Shown in pieces: positions 8,203 to 17,800 of a DNA stretch of 33,149 nt (its first letter is position 1; each line of letters opens with the position of its first letter). The notes under the pieces are model-generated. The model searched no databases. It was not told where the DNA came from and worked only from the letters and a program-made list of their open reading frames with translations. This stretch comes from a bacterium UBP15_UBA6099. GTDB lineage: Bacteria > UBP15 > UBA6099. Both the position numbers and the translations under genes were made by a program. The stretch lies in assembly GCA_002435745.1 (NCBI GenBank), contig DIWT01000062.1:1-33149 (forward strand), in the 5' to 3' direction.

Positions 8203-9147
8203 ATGAGAATAGGCGCGAGGTTTTTTTCTGCGGTCGCTGTGGCGGCTGCGATTGCCGTCACCGGGGCGGTTGCTGGAGCGCAAGGCATATCGTATGGCAC
8301 GGTGACTTCCGTCAGCTCGGACGGCTCTCTTTACGTTGACGCCGGGAGCGAAGCCGGGTTTGAAGCCGGAGATGTGCTTGTCATCCAGAGAGGCGGCATA
8401 CGGGTGGGACTGGCTCATATCGAGCAGTCCGGCTCCGGTAGCTCGACCGCCGTTGTCATGCGGCTCAACCCCGGAATGTCTCCTCAGATAGGCGACATTG
8501 CGGCCTATCAGATGCTGTCTTCCGCGACTTCTTATTCAGCGCCCGCCGCGCGTCAGCCTGCTTCCGCCCCCTCTTTCGCGCAGTTCGCGCCCGCCGCTCA
8601 GGAGCCTGTGCCGAACATTATGAAACAAGAGTGGCTTGCCGCCCCTGCGGCGGTTACCGACTACGACGACGAAATCAATAGCCGGCTCGCCGAACTCAAG
8701 AAATCTCCATCCAACAGGGCCTCCATGATCCGTCTGGCGGACGCCTATTTCAAAAAAGGCTGGCACAACCACGCAATCGAATGGAACCGCCGGGCTATCG
8801 AGCATTCTCCGAAAGCGGAAGACAACGATAAACTGATATTTCAGATTTACCGCTCCTACGGTTATCTGAATCAGCCCGACAATCAGTTTAAATACATGGA
8901 GATGCTGACCAAGGCGTATCCCAACAGCGTCTTTATTTCGATGAAAGACAAGAGCGCGGCAAAGATGCCGCAGATCAAAATCGGGGCGGACGCGATGTCG
9001 CCGCTGGAAGATTCTCTCGGATTCAGGCGAGGCGGAATGAGGGTGATGAGCCAGAGCGGAACCGCGACGACACGCATCGAAGGACGACTGCTCGGCGGCG
9101 AGCCGGCCTTGATGTCTCCCAACGTCTACGAGCCTTCGCTTAGGTAG
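8203..9147 (+). CDS. Exported protein with FlgT-C-like and TPR-like parts
   Basis: The 314-residue protein carries a signal peptide (Arg2, hydrophobic core at about 8-22, cleavage probably after AGA at 24-26). Residues 29-105 show the small beta domain pattern found in FlgT C-terminal-like and related envelope proteins: GTVTSVSSDGSLYVDAGSEAG split over 32-52, AGDVLVIQRGGIRVG at 55-69, and a final IGDIAAY. A Pro/Ala-rich linker (112-140) follows, then helices at about 155-240 (NRASMIRLADAYFKKGWHNHAIEWNRRAI split over 171-199) that resemble two TPR units. The C-terminus is low in recognisable motifs. It is probably periplasmic or outer-envelope and the function is unknown. The gene has its own AT-rich upstream region and ends before a strong terminator, so it is likely monocistronic. 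Confidence 0.82.
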   Translation: MRIGARFFSAVAVAAAIAVTGAVAGAQGISYGTVTSVSSDGSLYVDAGSEAGFEAGDVLVIQRGGIRVGLAHIEQSGSGSSTAVVMRLNPGMSPQIGDIAAYQMLSSATSYSAPAARQPASAPSFAQFAPAAQEPVPNIMKQEWLAAPAAVTDYDDEINSRLAELKKSPSNRASMIRLADAYFKKGWHNHAIEWNRRAIEHSPKAEDNDKLIFQIYRSYGYLNQPDNQFKYMEMLTKAYPNSVFISMKDKSAAKMPQIKIGADAMSPLEDSLGFRRGGMRVMSQSGTATTRIEGRLLGGEPALMSPNVYEPSLR

Positions 9148-9252
9148 TCCCCAAATATTTATCAGAAGACATTTTTCATAAGAAAACTGGCATGCCCATA
9201 GCGCAAAAGCCGCGCTGAATGTCCGATATTCAAAAAGTTTAGGAAAAGGGGT

Positions 9253-9302
9253 TTGGGGAAAGAACCCTTTTCAAAGGGTTTTTCCCCAATCGCCGAAGGC
9301 GA
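9253..9302. terminator. Bidirectional terminator between convergent genes
   Basis: A near-perfect inverted repeat fills 9253-9289. The left arm TTGGGGAAAGAACCCTTT pairs with a right arm AAAGGGTTTTTCCCCAA that differs by one missing base and one mismatch. A second, perfect small hairpin TCGCC-GAA-GGCGA follows directly at 9290-9302. The pair sits between a plus-strand gene ending at 9147 and a minus-strand gene ending at 9328, the expected place for a shared terminator. Similar GGGGAAA...CCC palindromes are common intergenic elements in some Desulfovibrio-like genomes. Confidence 0.75.
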
Positions 9303-9327
9303 AAACAGCTTCTATCTTTTTTTAAGG

Positions 9328-10200
9328 TTAAAGAGCGCGCAAAAACTCCGGGCGCAGATAGCGGTCCGGATTCTCAAGCGCGCGGTCGATTACGCCCAGC
9401 AGTTTTTCGCGGTCGCGGGACAGAACGCCTTTCAAAGGCAGATAGTTCGACGCATGGTTGGTGCGGAAAACGCATTCCGTCGTGTTGAGATTCTCAACAA
9501 GACCTCTCACCTCGCGGAGAACGCCCGCCTTGTCCGGCAAAGCGAAATCCGGCCCCATCGATTTGCAGAAATACTCTTCGAACGGTCCCAGCATCAATGT
9601 AAGCGCGCTTACGTAAGTCGGGTTCATTTCCGAGCAAAGAGACGCCGTGTCCGCGATATGCGCTTCTGACAACTCCCTGCCGCCCAAACCCAGAAGCACG
9701 GTGACGGACAGAGGGAACCCCGCGTCCAGAGCCTTGCGCCCTGCGTCGAGAATCTCCGCGCGCGTCGCCCCTTTGTCCACCCTCGCAAGAACTTCGTCGT
9801 TGCCGGACTCGACGCCGAGATAGAGTATGTCCATTCCCGCGGCGCGTATTGCGCGAAGGTCGTCCACGCTCTTTATCAGCAGGTTTGAAGGGTTGGCGTA
9901 TGCCGTGACGCGCTCGAGGCGAGGAAAATTGTCGTAAAGGAGTTTGAGTATTTTTAATATTCTCTCAGTTCTTATCGCCATAGCGTCGCCGTCTGCAAGA
10001 AAGATGCGTGTGGTCTGAGGGGCGAGGCGGGCGCATTCAAGCGCGTCCTTCTCGAAGTCCTCGTGTTTCCTCACTCGGAACTGTTTCATCTTATACATTC
10101 CGCAGAACCTGCAGCGGTTGTGCGAGCACCCCAGAGTGGCTTGAAGTATGAGCGAATAAGCCTCGCTCGGCGGCCTGTACAGCGGCATGTCGTATTCCAT
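9328..10200 (-). CDS. Radical SAM protein with CX4CX2C cluster motif
   Basis: The 290-residue cytoplasmic enzyme binds a [4Fe-4S] cluster and S-adenosylmethionine to generate a radical; its substrate is unknown. The cluster ligands are Cys25, Cys30 and Cys33 in GCSHNRCRFCGMYK. The CX4CX2C spacing, instead of CX3CX2C, is typical of one subgroup of the family. Further family features are an FLADGDAM segment, YLGVESGNDEVLARVDKG (the GVESG/GN motif binding SAM) and VTVLLGLGGRE. I chose the ATG at 10200 because the residues upstream in this frame are antisense to aroE and have no family similarity, and because GGGGGGA lies about 10 bases before it. The gene is divergent from aroE and convergent with the exported TPR-like gene. 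Confidence 0.9.
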   Translation of the reverse strand: MEYDMPLYRPPSEAYSLILQATLGCSHNRCRFCGMYKMKQFRVRKHEDFEKDALECARLAPQTTRIFLADGDAMAIRTERILKILKLLYDNFPRLERVTAYANPSNLLIKSVDDLRAIRAAGMDILYLGVESGNDEVLARVDKGATRAEILDAGRKALDAGFPLSVTVLLGLGGRELSEAHIADTASLCSEMNPTYVSALTLMLGPFEEYFCKSMGPDFALPDKAGVLREVRGLVENLNTTECVFRTNHASNYLPLKGVLSRDREKLLGVIDRALENPDRYLRPEFLRAL

Positions 10201-10222
10201 AGTCGTTGCGTCCCCCCGCGCA

Positions 10223-10251
10223 ATTATATGAAAAAAGTTCTTGGTTATCCA
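10223..10251 (-). promoter_or_regulatory. Sigma70-type promoter for the radical SAM gene
   Basis: On the minus strand TGGATA (-35, 10246-10251) is separated by 17 bases from a perfect TATAAT (-10, 10223-10228). It points at the ATG at 10200, giving a leader of roughly 15 bases that still contains the ribosome-binding site. Confidence 0.55.
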
Positions 10252-10318
10252 TAATGGCGCTAACGATTCCCGCCGCGAGAGGTTCGCAATTCGCCAAACA
10301 GATGCGGAGAAAGGAATA

Positions 10319-11212
10319 ATGAATATAATAAGGCTGTCGCGGAGGCGCGTTGAGGAAATGAACATAGACGGTCGCACGGAGATATACGGGATAATAGGCT
10401 GGCCGTTGGGGCACACGAGGTCCCCGGCGTTGCACAACGCGGCGTTCGAGCGGATGGGGATGAACGCGGCGTATGTTCCGATGCCGGTGGCGCCGGGCGG
10501 GTTGAGGGCGGCGGTCGAGGGCGTCCGCGCGCTCGGCATTAAGGGACTGAACGTGACGGTTCCGCACAAGGTGGAGGTCGCGCAGTATCTGGACAGGGTG
10601 GAAGGCGTGGCGGCGGAACTGGGGGCGGTGAACGTGATTGCGAACAGGGACGGCGAGCTTGTGGGATACAACACTGACGTTGAGGGGTTCCGGTTGTCGA
10701 TGGAAAAGAGCGGGGCGAAAGTGGAAGGGGCCGTGGTCGCAGTTCTTGGGGCGGGAGGCGCGGCAAGGTCGGTGATCAGGGCGCTTCTGGACGCGGGGAC
10801 GGGGCGGATTCACCTTTTCAACAGGACCCTTTTCAATGCGCAGCAAACAGCCGACGCGCTAGGCGGGGCGGATGCGGGGATAGACGTCCGCGCGTTTTCC
10901 GACGCGGAAGTTGACACATCAATCGCCGATTGTAGTATTATTATCAATGCGACCTCGGTGGGATTGAGGGCGGACGACGAACCGCCGATAAATCCCGCGC
11001 TGATCAGGCGAGGTCAACTTGTGGTAGACCTGATTTACGAGCCGTGGAAGACGAGGCTGCTAGAAGCTGCGGAAACAGCGGGCGCGACGACGGCTAACGG
11101 CTACGGGATGCTGGTCTTTCAGGCGTTCGAGGCGTTCAGGCTATGGACGGGCCGCACGCCTCCGCTGGACGCAATGTGGGAAGCTGGTCTCAGAGAAGGG
11201 CTTAACGGGTAA
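10319..11212 (+). CDS. aroE: Shikimate dehydrogenase
   Basis: AroE reduces 3-dehydroshikimate to shikimate with NADPH in aromatic amino acid synthesis. The 297-residue protein has the substrate-binding signature GHTRSPALHN (31-40; relatives usually read HSxSP, so the first Ser is Thr here), catalytic Lys84 in NVTVPHK and Asp120 in GYNTD. The nucleotide-binding loop GAGGAAR is at 144-150, with NRT at 168-170. I chose the ATG at 10319 because AAAGGA lies 5 bases upstream. The frame is open further to 10241, and an in-frame ATG at 10358 is a possible alternative. The stop codon TAA abuts the ATG of pilB directly, so translation of the two is probably coupled. Linking an aromatic-pathway enzyme to pilus ATPases is odd functionally, but nothing suggests that the gene is broken. 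Confidence 0.95.
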   Translation: MNIIRLSRRRVEEMNIDGRTEIYGIIGWPLGHTRSPALHNAAFERMGMNAAYVPMPVAPGGLRAAVEGVRALGIKGLNVTVPHKVEVAQYLDRVEGVAAELGAVNVIANRDGELVGYNTDVEGFRLSMEKSGAKVEGAVVAVLGAGGAARSVIRALLDAGTGRIHLFNRTLFNAQQTADALGGADAGIDVRAFSDAEVDTSIADCSIIINATSVGLRADDEPPINPALIRRGQLVVDLIYEPWKTRLLEAAETAGATTANGYGMLVFQAFEAFRLWTGRTPPLDAMWEAGLREGLNG

Positions 11213-12922
11213 ATGTTCACACCGGCGGGAAAACTGGGCAAGACCCTTATCAAGAAGAACCTTGTCACGCCCGCGCAGTGGGACGAGGCGACGCGCGCGG
11301 CCAAAGACGACCCCGATATTTCCGTAGACCAGTTCCTGATCGAAAAAGGATATATTGAAGAAGTAGAGATACTAAAGATAGACGCCAACGAGTTGGGGCA
11401 CGCGTATGTGAACCTTTCGGAGGTTGACTTCGACCCCAAGCTCGTCAAGATGATACCCCGGCACATAGCTGAAAAGTACAAAGTGATGATAGTCAGCAGG
11501 GCGGACGGCAAGATCAATCTCGCCATGGCCAACCCGCTGAACCCTTTCGCGATAGACGACATCAACACTTTGACCAACAGCAAAATCGTGCCCATGCTCG
11601 GCTCCGAAAAACAGATAATGGAGAAGATAGACGAGGTCTACACGCAGCTTGAGTCGGCGGACGACATCCTCGGGAACATGGTCCACGAGGACCAGCAGAT
11701 GAAGGCCATAGAAGACGAGGAGTCGCTGTCGACAACAGCCCTAGCGTCGGCGGCAGAGGAAGCGCCGGTCATCCGGCTCAGCAACTCGATAATAATGCAG
11801 GCGGTTAAAGACGGCGCCAGCGACATCCACGTTGAACCGAGCAAGACTTCCGTCAGGATACGGTTCAGGATCGACGGCGTAATGCACGAGGAGATGAAGT
11901 TCCCCCGGAAACTGCACGCAGCTCTCGTTTCGAGATTCAAGATACTCGCCAAGCTGGACATAGGCGAAAAAAGAGTGCCGCAGGACGGGCGCATCCCTCT
12001 TCGAGTCGAAGGCAGGGAGATCGACCTGCGCGTCGCCACTCTGCCTACTGTATGGGGCGAGAAGGTCACGATGCGCATACTCGACAAGTCCAGCATTCTC
12101 ATCGGACTCGAACAGCTGGGTTTCGAATCGAACGACTTGAAAAGGTTCAGAGAGCTTATAAATAAACCATACGGGATTATATTCAGCACAGGCCCGACAG
12201 GGTCAGGAAAAACGACGACTCTGTACGCCGTGCTCAATGAATTGAACGGAGTAGACAAAAATCTAATTTCGATAGAAGACCCGATAGAATACCAGTTGCC
12301 GGGCGTGGCGCAGGCGCAGGTGAACACGAAGGCGGGACTGACGTTCGCGGGCGGTCTTCGCTCGATGCTTCGGCAGGATCCCGACATAGTGATGGTGGGA
12401 GAGTTGCGCGACAAGGAGACCGCCGAGGTGGCGATTCAGGCCTCTCTGACCGGCCACCTTGTGCTGGCGACCATCCACGCGAACGACAGCGCAAGCACCA
12501 TCACACGGTTGTTCCACATGGGCGTTGAACCCTACCTCGTTGCTTCATCGGTGATATGCATTCTGGCGCAGAGGCTTGTCAGGAAGATATGCCCGGAATG
12601 CAAAGTTGACTACACGCCTCCCCCGGAAGCTCTTCAGAGGCTCGGCATCCCTCCCGGAACCAAGCTGTACCGCGGACAGGGTTGCGAGTTCTGCCGCGAG
12701 ACGGGATATCTAGGCAGGGTCGGCGTTTACGAAATGATGCAACTAGACGACGAACTGAGATTGTTGATAACGGAAGAAGCGTCGGCTCCGGACATCAGGC
12801 GCAAAGGGATTGAGTTGGGGATGTACACCCTGCAGCAGGACGGAATAAGGAAAGTCATCGCGGGCGTGACGAGCATAGAAGAAGCCATGCGGGTGTTGTT
12901 CGACACAGGAGTCAAAACGTAA
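11213..12922 (+). CDS. pilB: Type IV pilus / type II secretion assembly ATPase, copy 1
   Basis: This GspE/PilB-family hexameric ATPase powers pilus assembly or secretion at the inner membrane. It has 569 residues. A MshEN/T2SSE_N-type N-terminus spans about 1-150, and its first motif is degenerate (GKLGKTLIKKNLVTPAQWDEA). The catalytic domain has Walker A GPTGSGKT at 327-334, an Asp box SIEDPIEY at 353-360, Walker B DIVMVGEL at 391-398 and a His box with HLVLATIHAND at 415-425. The zinc-binding cysteines are Cys460, Cys463, Cys491 and Cys494. The start is directly adjacent to the aroE stop. A paralogue follows after 3 bases. No pilT, pilC or pilin gene is visible, so PilB is preferred over GspE only by convention. 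Confidence 0.93.
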   Translation: MFTPAGKLGKTLIKKNLVTPAQWDEATRAAKDDPDISVDQFLIEKGYIEEVEILKIDANELGHAYVNLSEVDFDPKLVKMIPRHIAEKYKVMIVSRADGKINLAMANPLNPFAIDDINTLTNSKIVPMLGSEKQIMEKIDEVYTQLESADDILGNMVHEDQQMKAIEDEESLSTTALASAAEEAPVIRLSNSIIMQAVKDGASDIHVEPSKTSVRIRFRIDGVMHEEMKFPRKLHAALVSRFKILAKLDIGEKRVPQDGRIPLRVEGREIDLRVATLPTVWGEKVTMRILDKSSILIGLEQLGFESNDLKRFRELINKPYGIIFSTGPTGSGKTTTLYAVLNELNGVDKNLISIEDPIEYQLPGVAQAQVNTKAGLTFAGGLRSMLRQDPDIVMVGELRDKETAEVAIQASLTGHLVLATIHANDSASTITRLFHMGVEPYLVASSVICILAQRLVRKICPECKVDYTPPPEALQRLGIPPGTKLYRGQGCEFCRETGYLGRVGVYEMMQLDDELRLLITEEASAPDIRRKGIELGMYTLQQDGIRKVIAGVTSIEEAMRVLFDTGVKT

Positions 12923-12925
12923 GGC

Positions 12926-14662
12926 ATGGAAAAGAGCCAGAAAAAGAACGGAAGAAAGAAACTCGGCGAACTGCTAATCGAGAACGGTTTGATAACCGAA
13001 GAGCAGTTGCAGGAGGCTCTTGACGTTCAGAGGAATTCGCCGGAGCTGTTAGGAAAGATAATGACGAACCTCGGGTTCGTCACCGAGCTTGACGTGCTCA
13101 AGATGATAGCGGTGCAGCTCGGCGTCCCGTTCGTAGACCTGTCGCGCGTCAAAGTAGTTCCCATCATAGCGAAGTCGCTGCCGCCGCATATAGCGCAGCG
13201 CCATAAAGTCATCCCCATCAGCAAGGACAAACGAAAAATTGTGCTCGCGATGGTGAACCCGCTTAACGTGTTCGCCATAGACGAGGTCCGGTTGACCACG
13301 GGGCTGGACGTGGTTCCGGTGCTGGCGCAGGAAGAGCAGTTGCTGATGTCCGTTCACGCCAACTACGGCGTGGACGAGAGCACCGCGAAGGCTATAGAAA
13401 GCCTTCATAAAATGGGCATCGACGCCAACGTCGTCGAGAGGCTGGAAGACGCGGAAGAAGACGATATCGCGGTTTCAAAAGTCAAGGACCTGACCGAGGA
13501 TTCGCCGATTGTCAAACTCGTCAACGCGATAATCGTTCAGGCGATCGAGGCTCGCGCCAGCGACATCCACATAGAGCCGATGCGGGACATGGTCAGAGTC
13601 AGATTCAGGGTGGACGGCGTTCTTCACGAGGCTATGCGCCCCCCGAAGAAAATTCAGGCGGAGTTGCTCTCGCGCATCAAAGTTCTGGCCGACCTCAATA
13701 TCGCCGAAAAACGAGTGCCTCAGGACGGTCGCATCAACCTTCTGGTCGCCGGCAGGGAGTTCGACTTCCGCGTGTCGACTTATCCGACTCAGAACGGCGA
13801 AAAAATAGTCCTCAGAATACTAGACAAGAGCAGCGTGCTCATCGGACTCAACAGGCTCGGCTTCACGACCGATGTGCAGAGAACTTTCGAAGGAATGATA
13901 CACAGCCCGGTCGGACTTCTGCTCGTCACAGGCCCCACCGGCAGCGGAAAAAGCACCACTCTGTACTCGGTGCTCAACCAGTTGAACACGGTTTCGACTC
14001 ACATCCTCACGGTGGAAGACCCCTGCGAATATATGCTCGAAGGAATAAATCAGGTGCAGGTCAACCCGAAAGCGAACGTGCTGTTCGCCAATACTCTGCG
14101 CTCCTTCCTCCGCAACGACCCTGACATAATAATGGTCGGCGAAATTCGAGACAAAGAGACTGCCGAGATAGCGATACAGGCGGCGCTCACCGGCCACCTT
14201 GTGCTCAGCACTCTGCACACAAACGACGCGCCCAGCGCGGCCACCCGCCTGATAGACATGGGAATCGAGCCGTTCCTTGTGTCGTCGTCTCTCATCGGCT
14301 CGCTTGCCCAACGGCTCACTCGCGTGCTTTGCCCGGAATGCAAAGAACCTTACAAACCTCCCGACCACGAACTGCGGATGCTGAATATCCCTTTGGAAGA
14401 AGGCAAAAATCTCGCCTTTTATAAACCGGTCGGTTGCGATATGTGCCGCGGCAACGGATATCGGGGCCGAATCGGAATATTCGAACTGATGGAACTGGAT
14501 GACCAGTTTAAAGACCAGATAGTTAAGAAGGCAAGCGCAGTTAAACTCCGCGAGATAGCCGTCAAAACAGGGATGCAGACGCTCCAACAGGATGCCGTCA
14601 CAAAGATAATTCAGGGAATAACCTCGCTCGAAGAAGCCATGCGCGTCGTGTATATCGCTTGA
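12926..14662 (+). CDS. pilB: Type IV pilus / type II secretion assembly ATPase, copy 2
   Basis: This second PilB/GspE-family ATPase has 578 residues and lies in tandem with the first. Its N-terminus is a clear MshEN-type motif: KLGELLIENGLITEEQLQEAL followed by DVQ (12-35). This matches the RLGxxL...G...L...Q pattern that binds cyclic di-GMP in MshE and some PilB proteins, so c-di-GMP control is plausible. Catalytic motifs are intact: Walker A GPTGSGKS at 336-343, TVEDPCEY at 362-369, Walker B IIMVGEI at 401-407, HLVLSTLHTND at 424-434, and zinc cysteines Cys469, Cys472, Cys504 and Cys507. It is clearly homologous to copy 1 along its whole length but well diverged, so the duplication is old. 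The operon seems to stop here, where the acquired restriction-modification gene begins. Confidence 0.93.
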   Translation: MEKSQKKNGRKKLGELLIENGLITEEQLQEALDVQRNSPELLGKIMTNLGFVTELDVLKMIAVQLGVPFVDLSRVKVVPIIAKSLPPHIAQRHKVIPISKDKRKIVLAMVNPLNVFAIDEVRLTTGLDVVPVLAQEEQLLMSVHANYGVDESTAKAIESLHKMGIDANVVERLEDAEEDDIAVSKVKDLTEDSPIVKLVNAIIVQAIEARASDIHIEPMRDMVRVRFRVDGVLHEAMRPPKKIQAELLSRIKVLADLNIAEKRVPQDGRINLLVAGREFDFRVSTYPTQNGEKIVLRILDKSSVLIGLNRLGFTTDVQRTFEGMIHSPVGLLLVTGPTGSGKSTTLYSVLNQLNTVSTHILTVEDPCEYMLEGINQVQVNPKANVLFANTLRSFLRNDPDIIMVGEIRDKETAEIAIQAALTGHLVLSTLHTNDAPSAATRLIDMGIEPFLVSSSLIGSLAQRLTRVLCPECKEPYKPPDHELRMLNIPLEEGKNLAFYKPVGCDMCRGNGYRGRIGIFELMELDDQFKDQIVKKASAVKLREIAVKTGMQTLQQDAVTKIIQGITSLEEAMRVVYIA

Positions 14663-14802
14663 AACGCTGATATACTCTAGTTTGGACTTTTATCCCGCAT
14701 TGGTGAAAAATACTTATTTGTTTTACTACTGCGATTGATTGTATTGATGTTTGATTTTCCCAACGAGAGAATCCCAAATCATTGTGGCGAGCTTTTGAAG
14801 CG
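14663..14802. other. AT-rich junction between pilB and the R-M gene
   Basis: The sequence becomes abruptly AT-rich after the pilB stop. It contains loose repeats of TTGAT and no clear terminator hairpin, tRNA, or integrase or transposase remnant. It is best read as the left border of the acquired block. Confidence 0.5.
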
Positions 14803-14830
14803 TTGACAAAAACCTGCCAATAAATATTAT
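14803..14830 (+). promoter_or_regulatory. Promoter of the type IIG gene, predicted leaderless
   Basis: A perfect -35 TTGACA (14803-14808) is followed after 16 bases by TATTAT (14825-14830). The predicted transcription start lies within a base or two of the ATG at 14838, and an in-frame TGA at 14832-14834 excludes an earlier start. No Shine-Dalgarno sequence fits between them, so the mRNA is predicted to be leaderless. Confidence 0.7.
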
Positions 14831-14837
14831 GTGATGC

Positions 14838-17800
14838 ATGATAAAAGAAACAGTCGGCGAATTGGTTGAGCGTTTTAAACAAAATATAGACACCTACAAG
14901 AGCGCATCGTACAACGAGACTGAGTTGCGAGTCGAGTTTATAAATCCATTTTGGAAAGCTCTAGGTTGGGATGTAGACAACAAGGCTGGATATGCGCATC
15001 TATATAGAGATGTTATTCATGAGGACGCAATCAGTTTCGGAGGCAGCACGAAAGCGCCTGATTATTGTTTTCGAATTGGAAACATGCGCAAGTTTTTTCT
15101 AGAAGCTAAACGACCTAGCGTAAATATTGGCGAAGACGCAACATCGGCATATCAGCTTCGTCGATATGCATGGAGCGGCAAACTTCCGATTTCCGTGCTA
15201 ACTAATTTCGCTGAATTGGCCGTTTATGATGGTCGTATTCGTCCAAGCAATACGGATAAAGCGTCAAAAGCTCGAATTGCTTTGTATAAATTCGATGAGT
15301 ACGTTGAAAGATGGGATGAGATAGACGCCGTTTTTTCACGAGAGGCGGTTTTAAAAGGTTCGTTTGACAAGTATGCGTTGTCCGTCAATGGCAAGCGCGG
15401 AACATCAGAAGTTGACATGGAATTTCTGACTGAAATAGAGAAATGGCGGGAATCCCTCGCGAAAAACATAGCTTTAAGAAACGTCGATATTAGTGTAAGA
15501 GATCTAAACTTTGCCATCCAAATGACAATCGATAGAATAATATTTTTGAGAATGTGTGAAGACAGAGGTATTGAAAAGTATGGGCAGCTTCAAGCTTTAT
15601 GTTCCGGGAAACGGATATATTCGCGGCTGATTGAGATATTTGAAAAAGCTGATGATAAATACAATTCCGGACTGTTTCATTTCAGGTTAGAGAAAGAACG
15701 CGACAGCGCGCCAGATAGGCTTACGACAAAACTAACAATCGACGACAAGGTGTTGAAGGAAATTCTTTTGGGCCTCTATTATCCTGAATCGCCATATGAA
15801 TTCGGCGTGATTCCGACGGAGATTCTTGGGAATGTCTATGAACAGTTTCTCGGAAAAGTCATTAGGCTCACCAAGGGGCGTCAAGCCAAAGTTGAAGAGA
15901 AACCGGAGATCAGAAAAGCAGGCGGTGTCTATTATACGCCGCAATACATAGTGGAGCATATTGTTAAGAATACGGTCGGATCGCTTTGCGAAGGAAAAAC
16001 GCCTAATGATATTAGTCGCATTAGAATACTTGATCCGGCTTGCGGTTCCGGATCTTTTTTGCTCGAAGCCTATAACTATCTCCTTGACTACCACTTGAAA
16101 TGGTATCTTGAAAAGAAAGAAGCAACGGGAAAAGCGCCTCTCGGGCTTGTCGAAGAAAGCAAACCGAAGCGAGGAAGACACGCGGCAATATATGAAGCGA
16201 GAAAGAATGAATGGCTGCTCACTACAAGAGAAAAAAAACGCATCTTGTTGGATAATATTTATGGCGTGGACATAGACTCACAGGCTGTCGAAGTCGCAAA
16301 ACTATCGCTTTTTCTCAAAGTGCTGGAAAATGAAAATCAGGAGACGCTTAGAACACAGTTGGCCCTATGGCGTGAAAGAGCGTTGCCGGACCTTTCAGGA
16401 AACATAAAATGCGGCAATTCACTGATTGGCCCTGAGATAAACAAAAACGGGCAACTGATAATGTTCGATGAAGCGCAACAAGGACGCGTCAACGTTTTTG
16501 ACTGGCACGACTCGCGCAATGGTTTTGGCGACATAATGAAAGCGGGCGGATTTGATTGTATCGTAGGCAATCCGCCTTACATACGCATTCAGGCTTTGAA
16601 GGACTGGGCGCCCATCGAGGTCGAGCATTATAAAAAGCATTATAAATCCGCCAGTTCCGGAAATTATGATATATATGCGGTGTTTGTTGAAAAAGGATTG
16701 ACATTGCTGAACAGCAATGGCCGTCTCGGTTTTATCCTTCCTCACAAGTTCTTCAATCTTCACTATGGAAAGCAGCTTCGCGGAATTATTGCCGACGGAA
16801 AACACCTTTCTGAAATTATCCACTTCGGTTCACAGCAGGTCTTCTCCGGGCCGACAACTTATACTTGCATTTTGTTCCTAGACAAAGCTGGGAACAAAAG
16901 AATGCGATTTGTCAAAGTCGACGATCTAGACGCATGGAGAAAAAACGGTGAATCAGAGGAAGTTGTTATAAACACGAAAAAGATTTCCTCAAATGAATGG
17001 AATTTCATTGTCGGAGATGGCAACAAATTATTCGAGAAACTTGAAAATAAGCATAAAAGATTCGGCGACGCGTGTGATATGTTTGTAGGGCTGCAAACAA
17101 GCGCCGACGATGTTTTTATCATGGATTTTGTAAAAAAGACGGAAAAGACCATCACGCTGCGATCAAAGGCGCTCGGTGAGGTTCTTGTTTTTGAAAAGGA
17201 TTTGTTTTTTCCTCTTGTTAGCGGTCAAGACATAAACGCTTATTTTCCTTTGGGGGAAAGACAATATATTCTTTTTCCTTACAATCTGATCGGCGAGTCC
17301 GCTGAACTTATTGATTATGCCGAATTGCAAAGAAAGTATCCCAAAGCTTCCAACTACCTAGAAAGAAATAAGGAGCGCTTAGAAAAGAGAGAGAACGGCA
17401 GGTTTAAAGGGCCGAAGTGGTATTGCTTATATCCAAAAAATTTGGGCATTCAAAACAGGGTTAAGCTATGCGTTCCGAGGTTGGTTGAAAGACTGCACGC
17501 CGGATATGATATAGATGGACGTCATTTCAACGATAATGTTGATGTCGGTGGAGTGACCTTAAAGAGCGACTATCGCGAGCAAACACTTGAATATTTGTTA
17601 TGTCTGATGAATTCAAACTTGTTGCGTTGGCACTTTTCGCAAATCAGCACAACATTTCGTGGAGGATGGCGTTCAGCGAACCGCCAATTCATTGAGAAAC
17701 TTCCATTCCGAAAGATAGATTTCAATAACAAGAATGACGTTAAAGCTCATCGCAAAATTGTGTCGATGACAATGTCGATGTTGGATTGCCACAGTCAGCT

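Noticed and set aside
10201..10674. N-terminal extension of the radical SAM frame
   Set aside because: The extra 158 residues are antisense to aroE and low-complexity, and the ATG at 10200 has a good ribosome-binding site and promoter.
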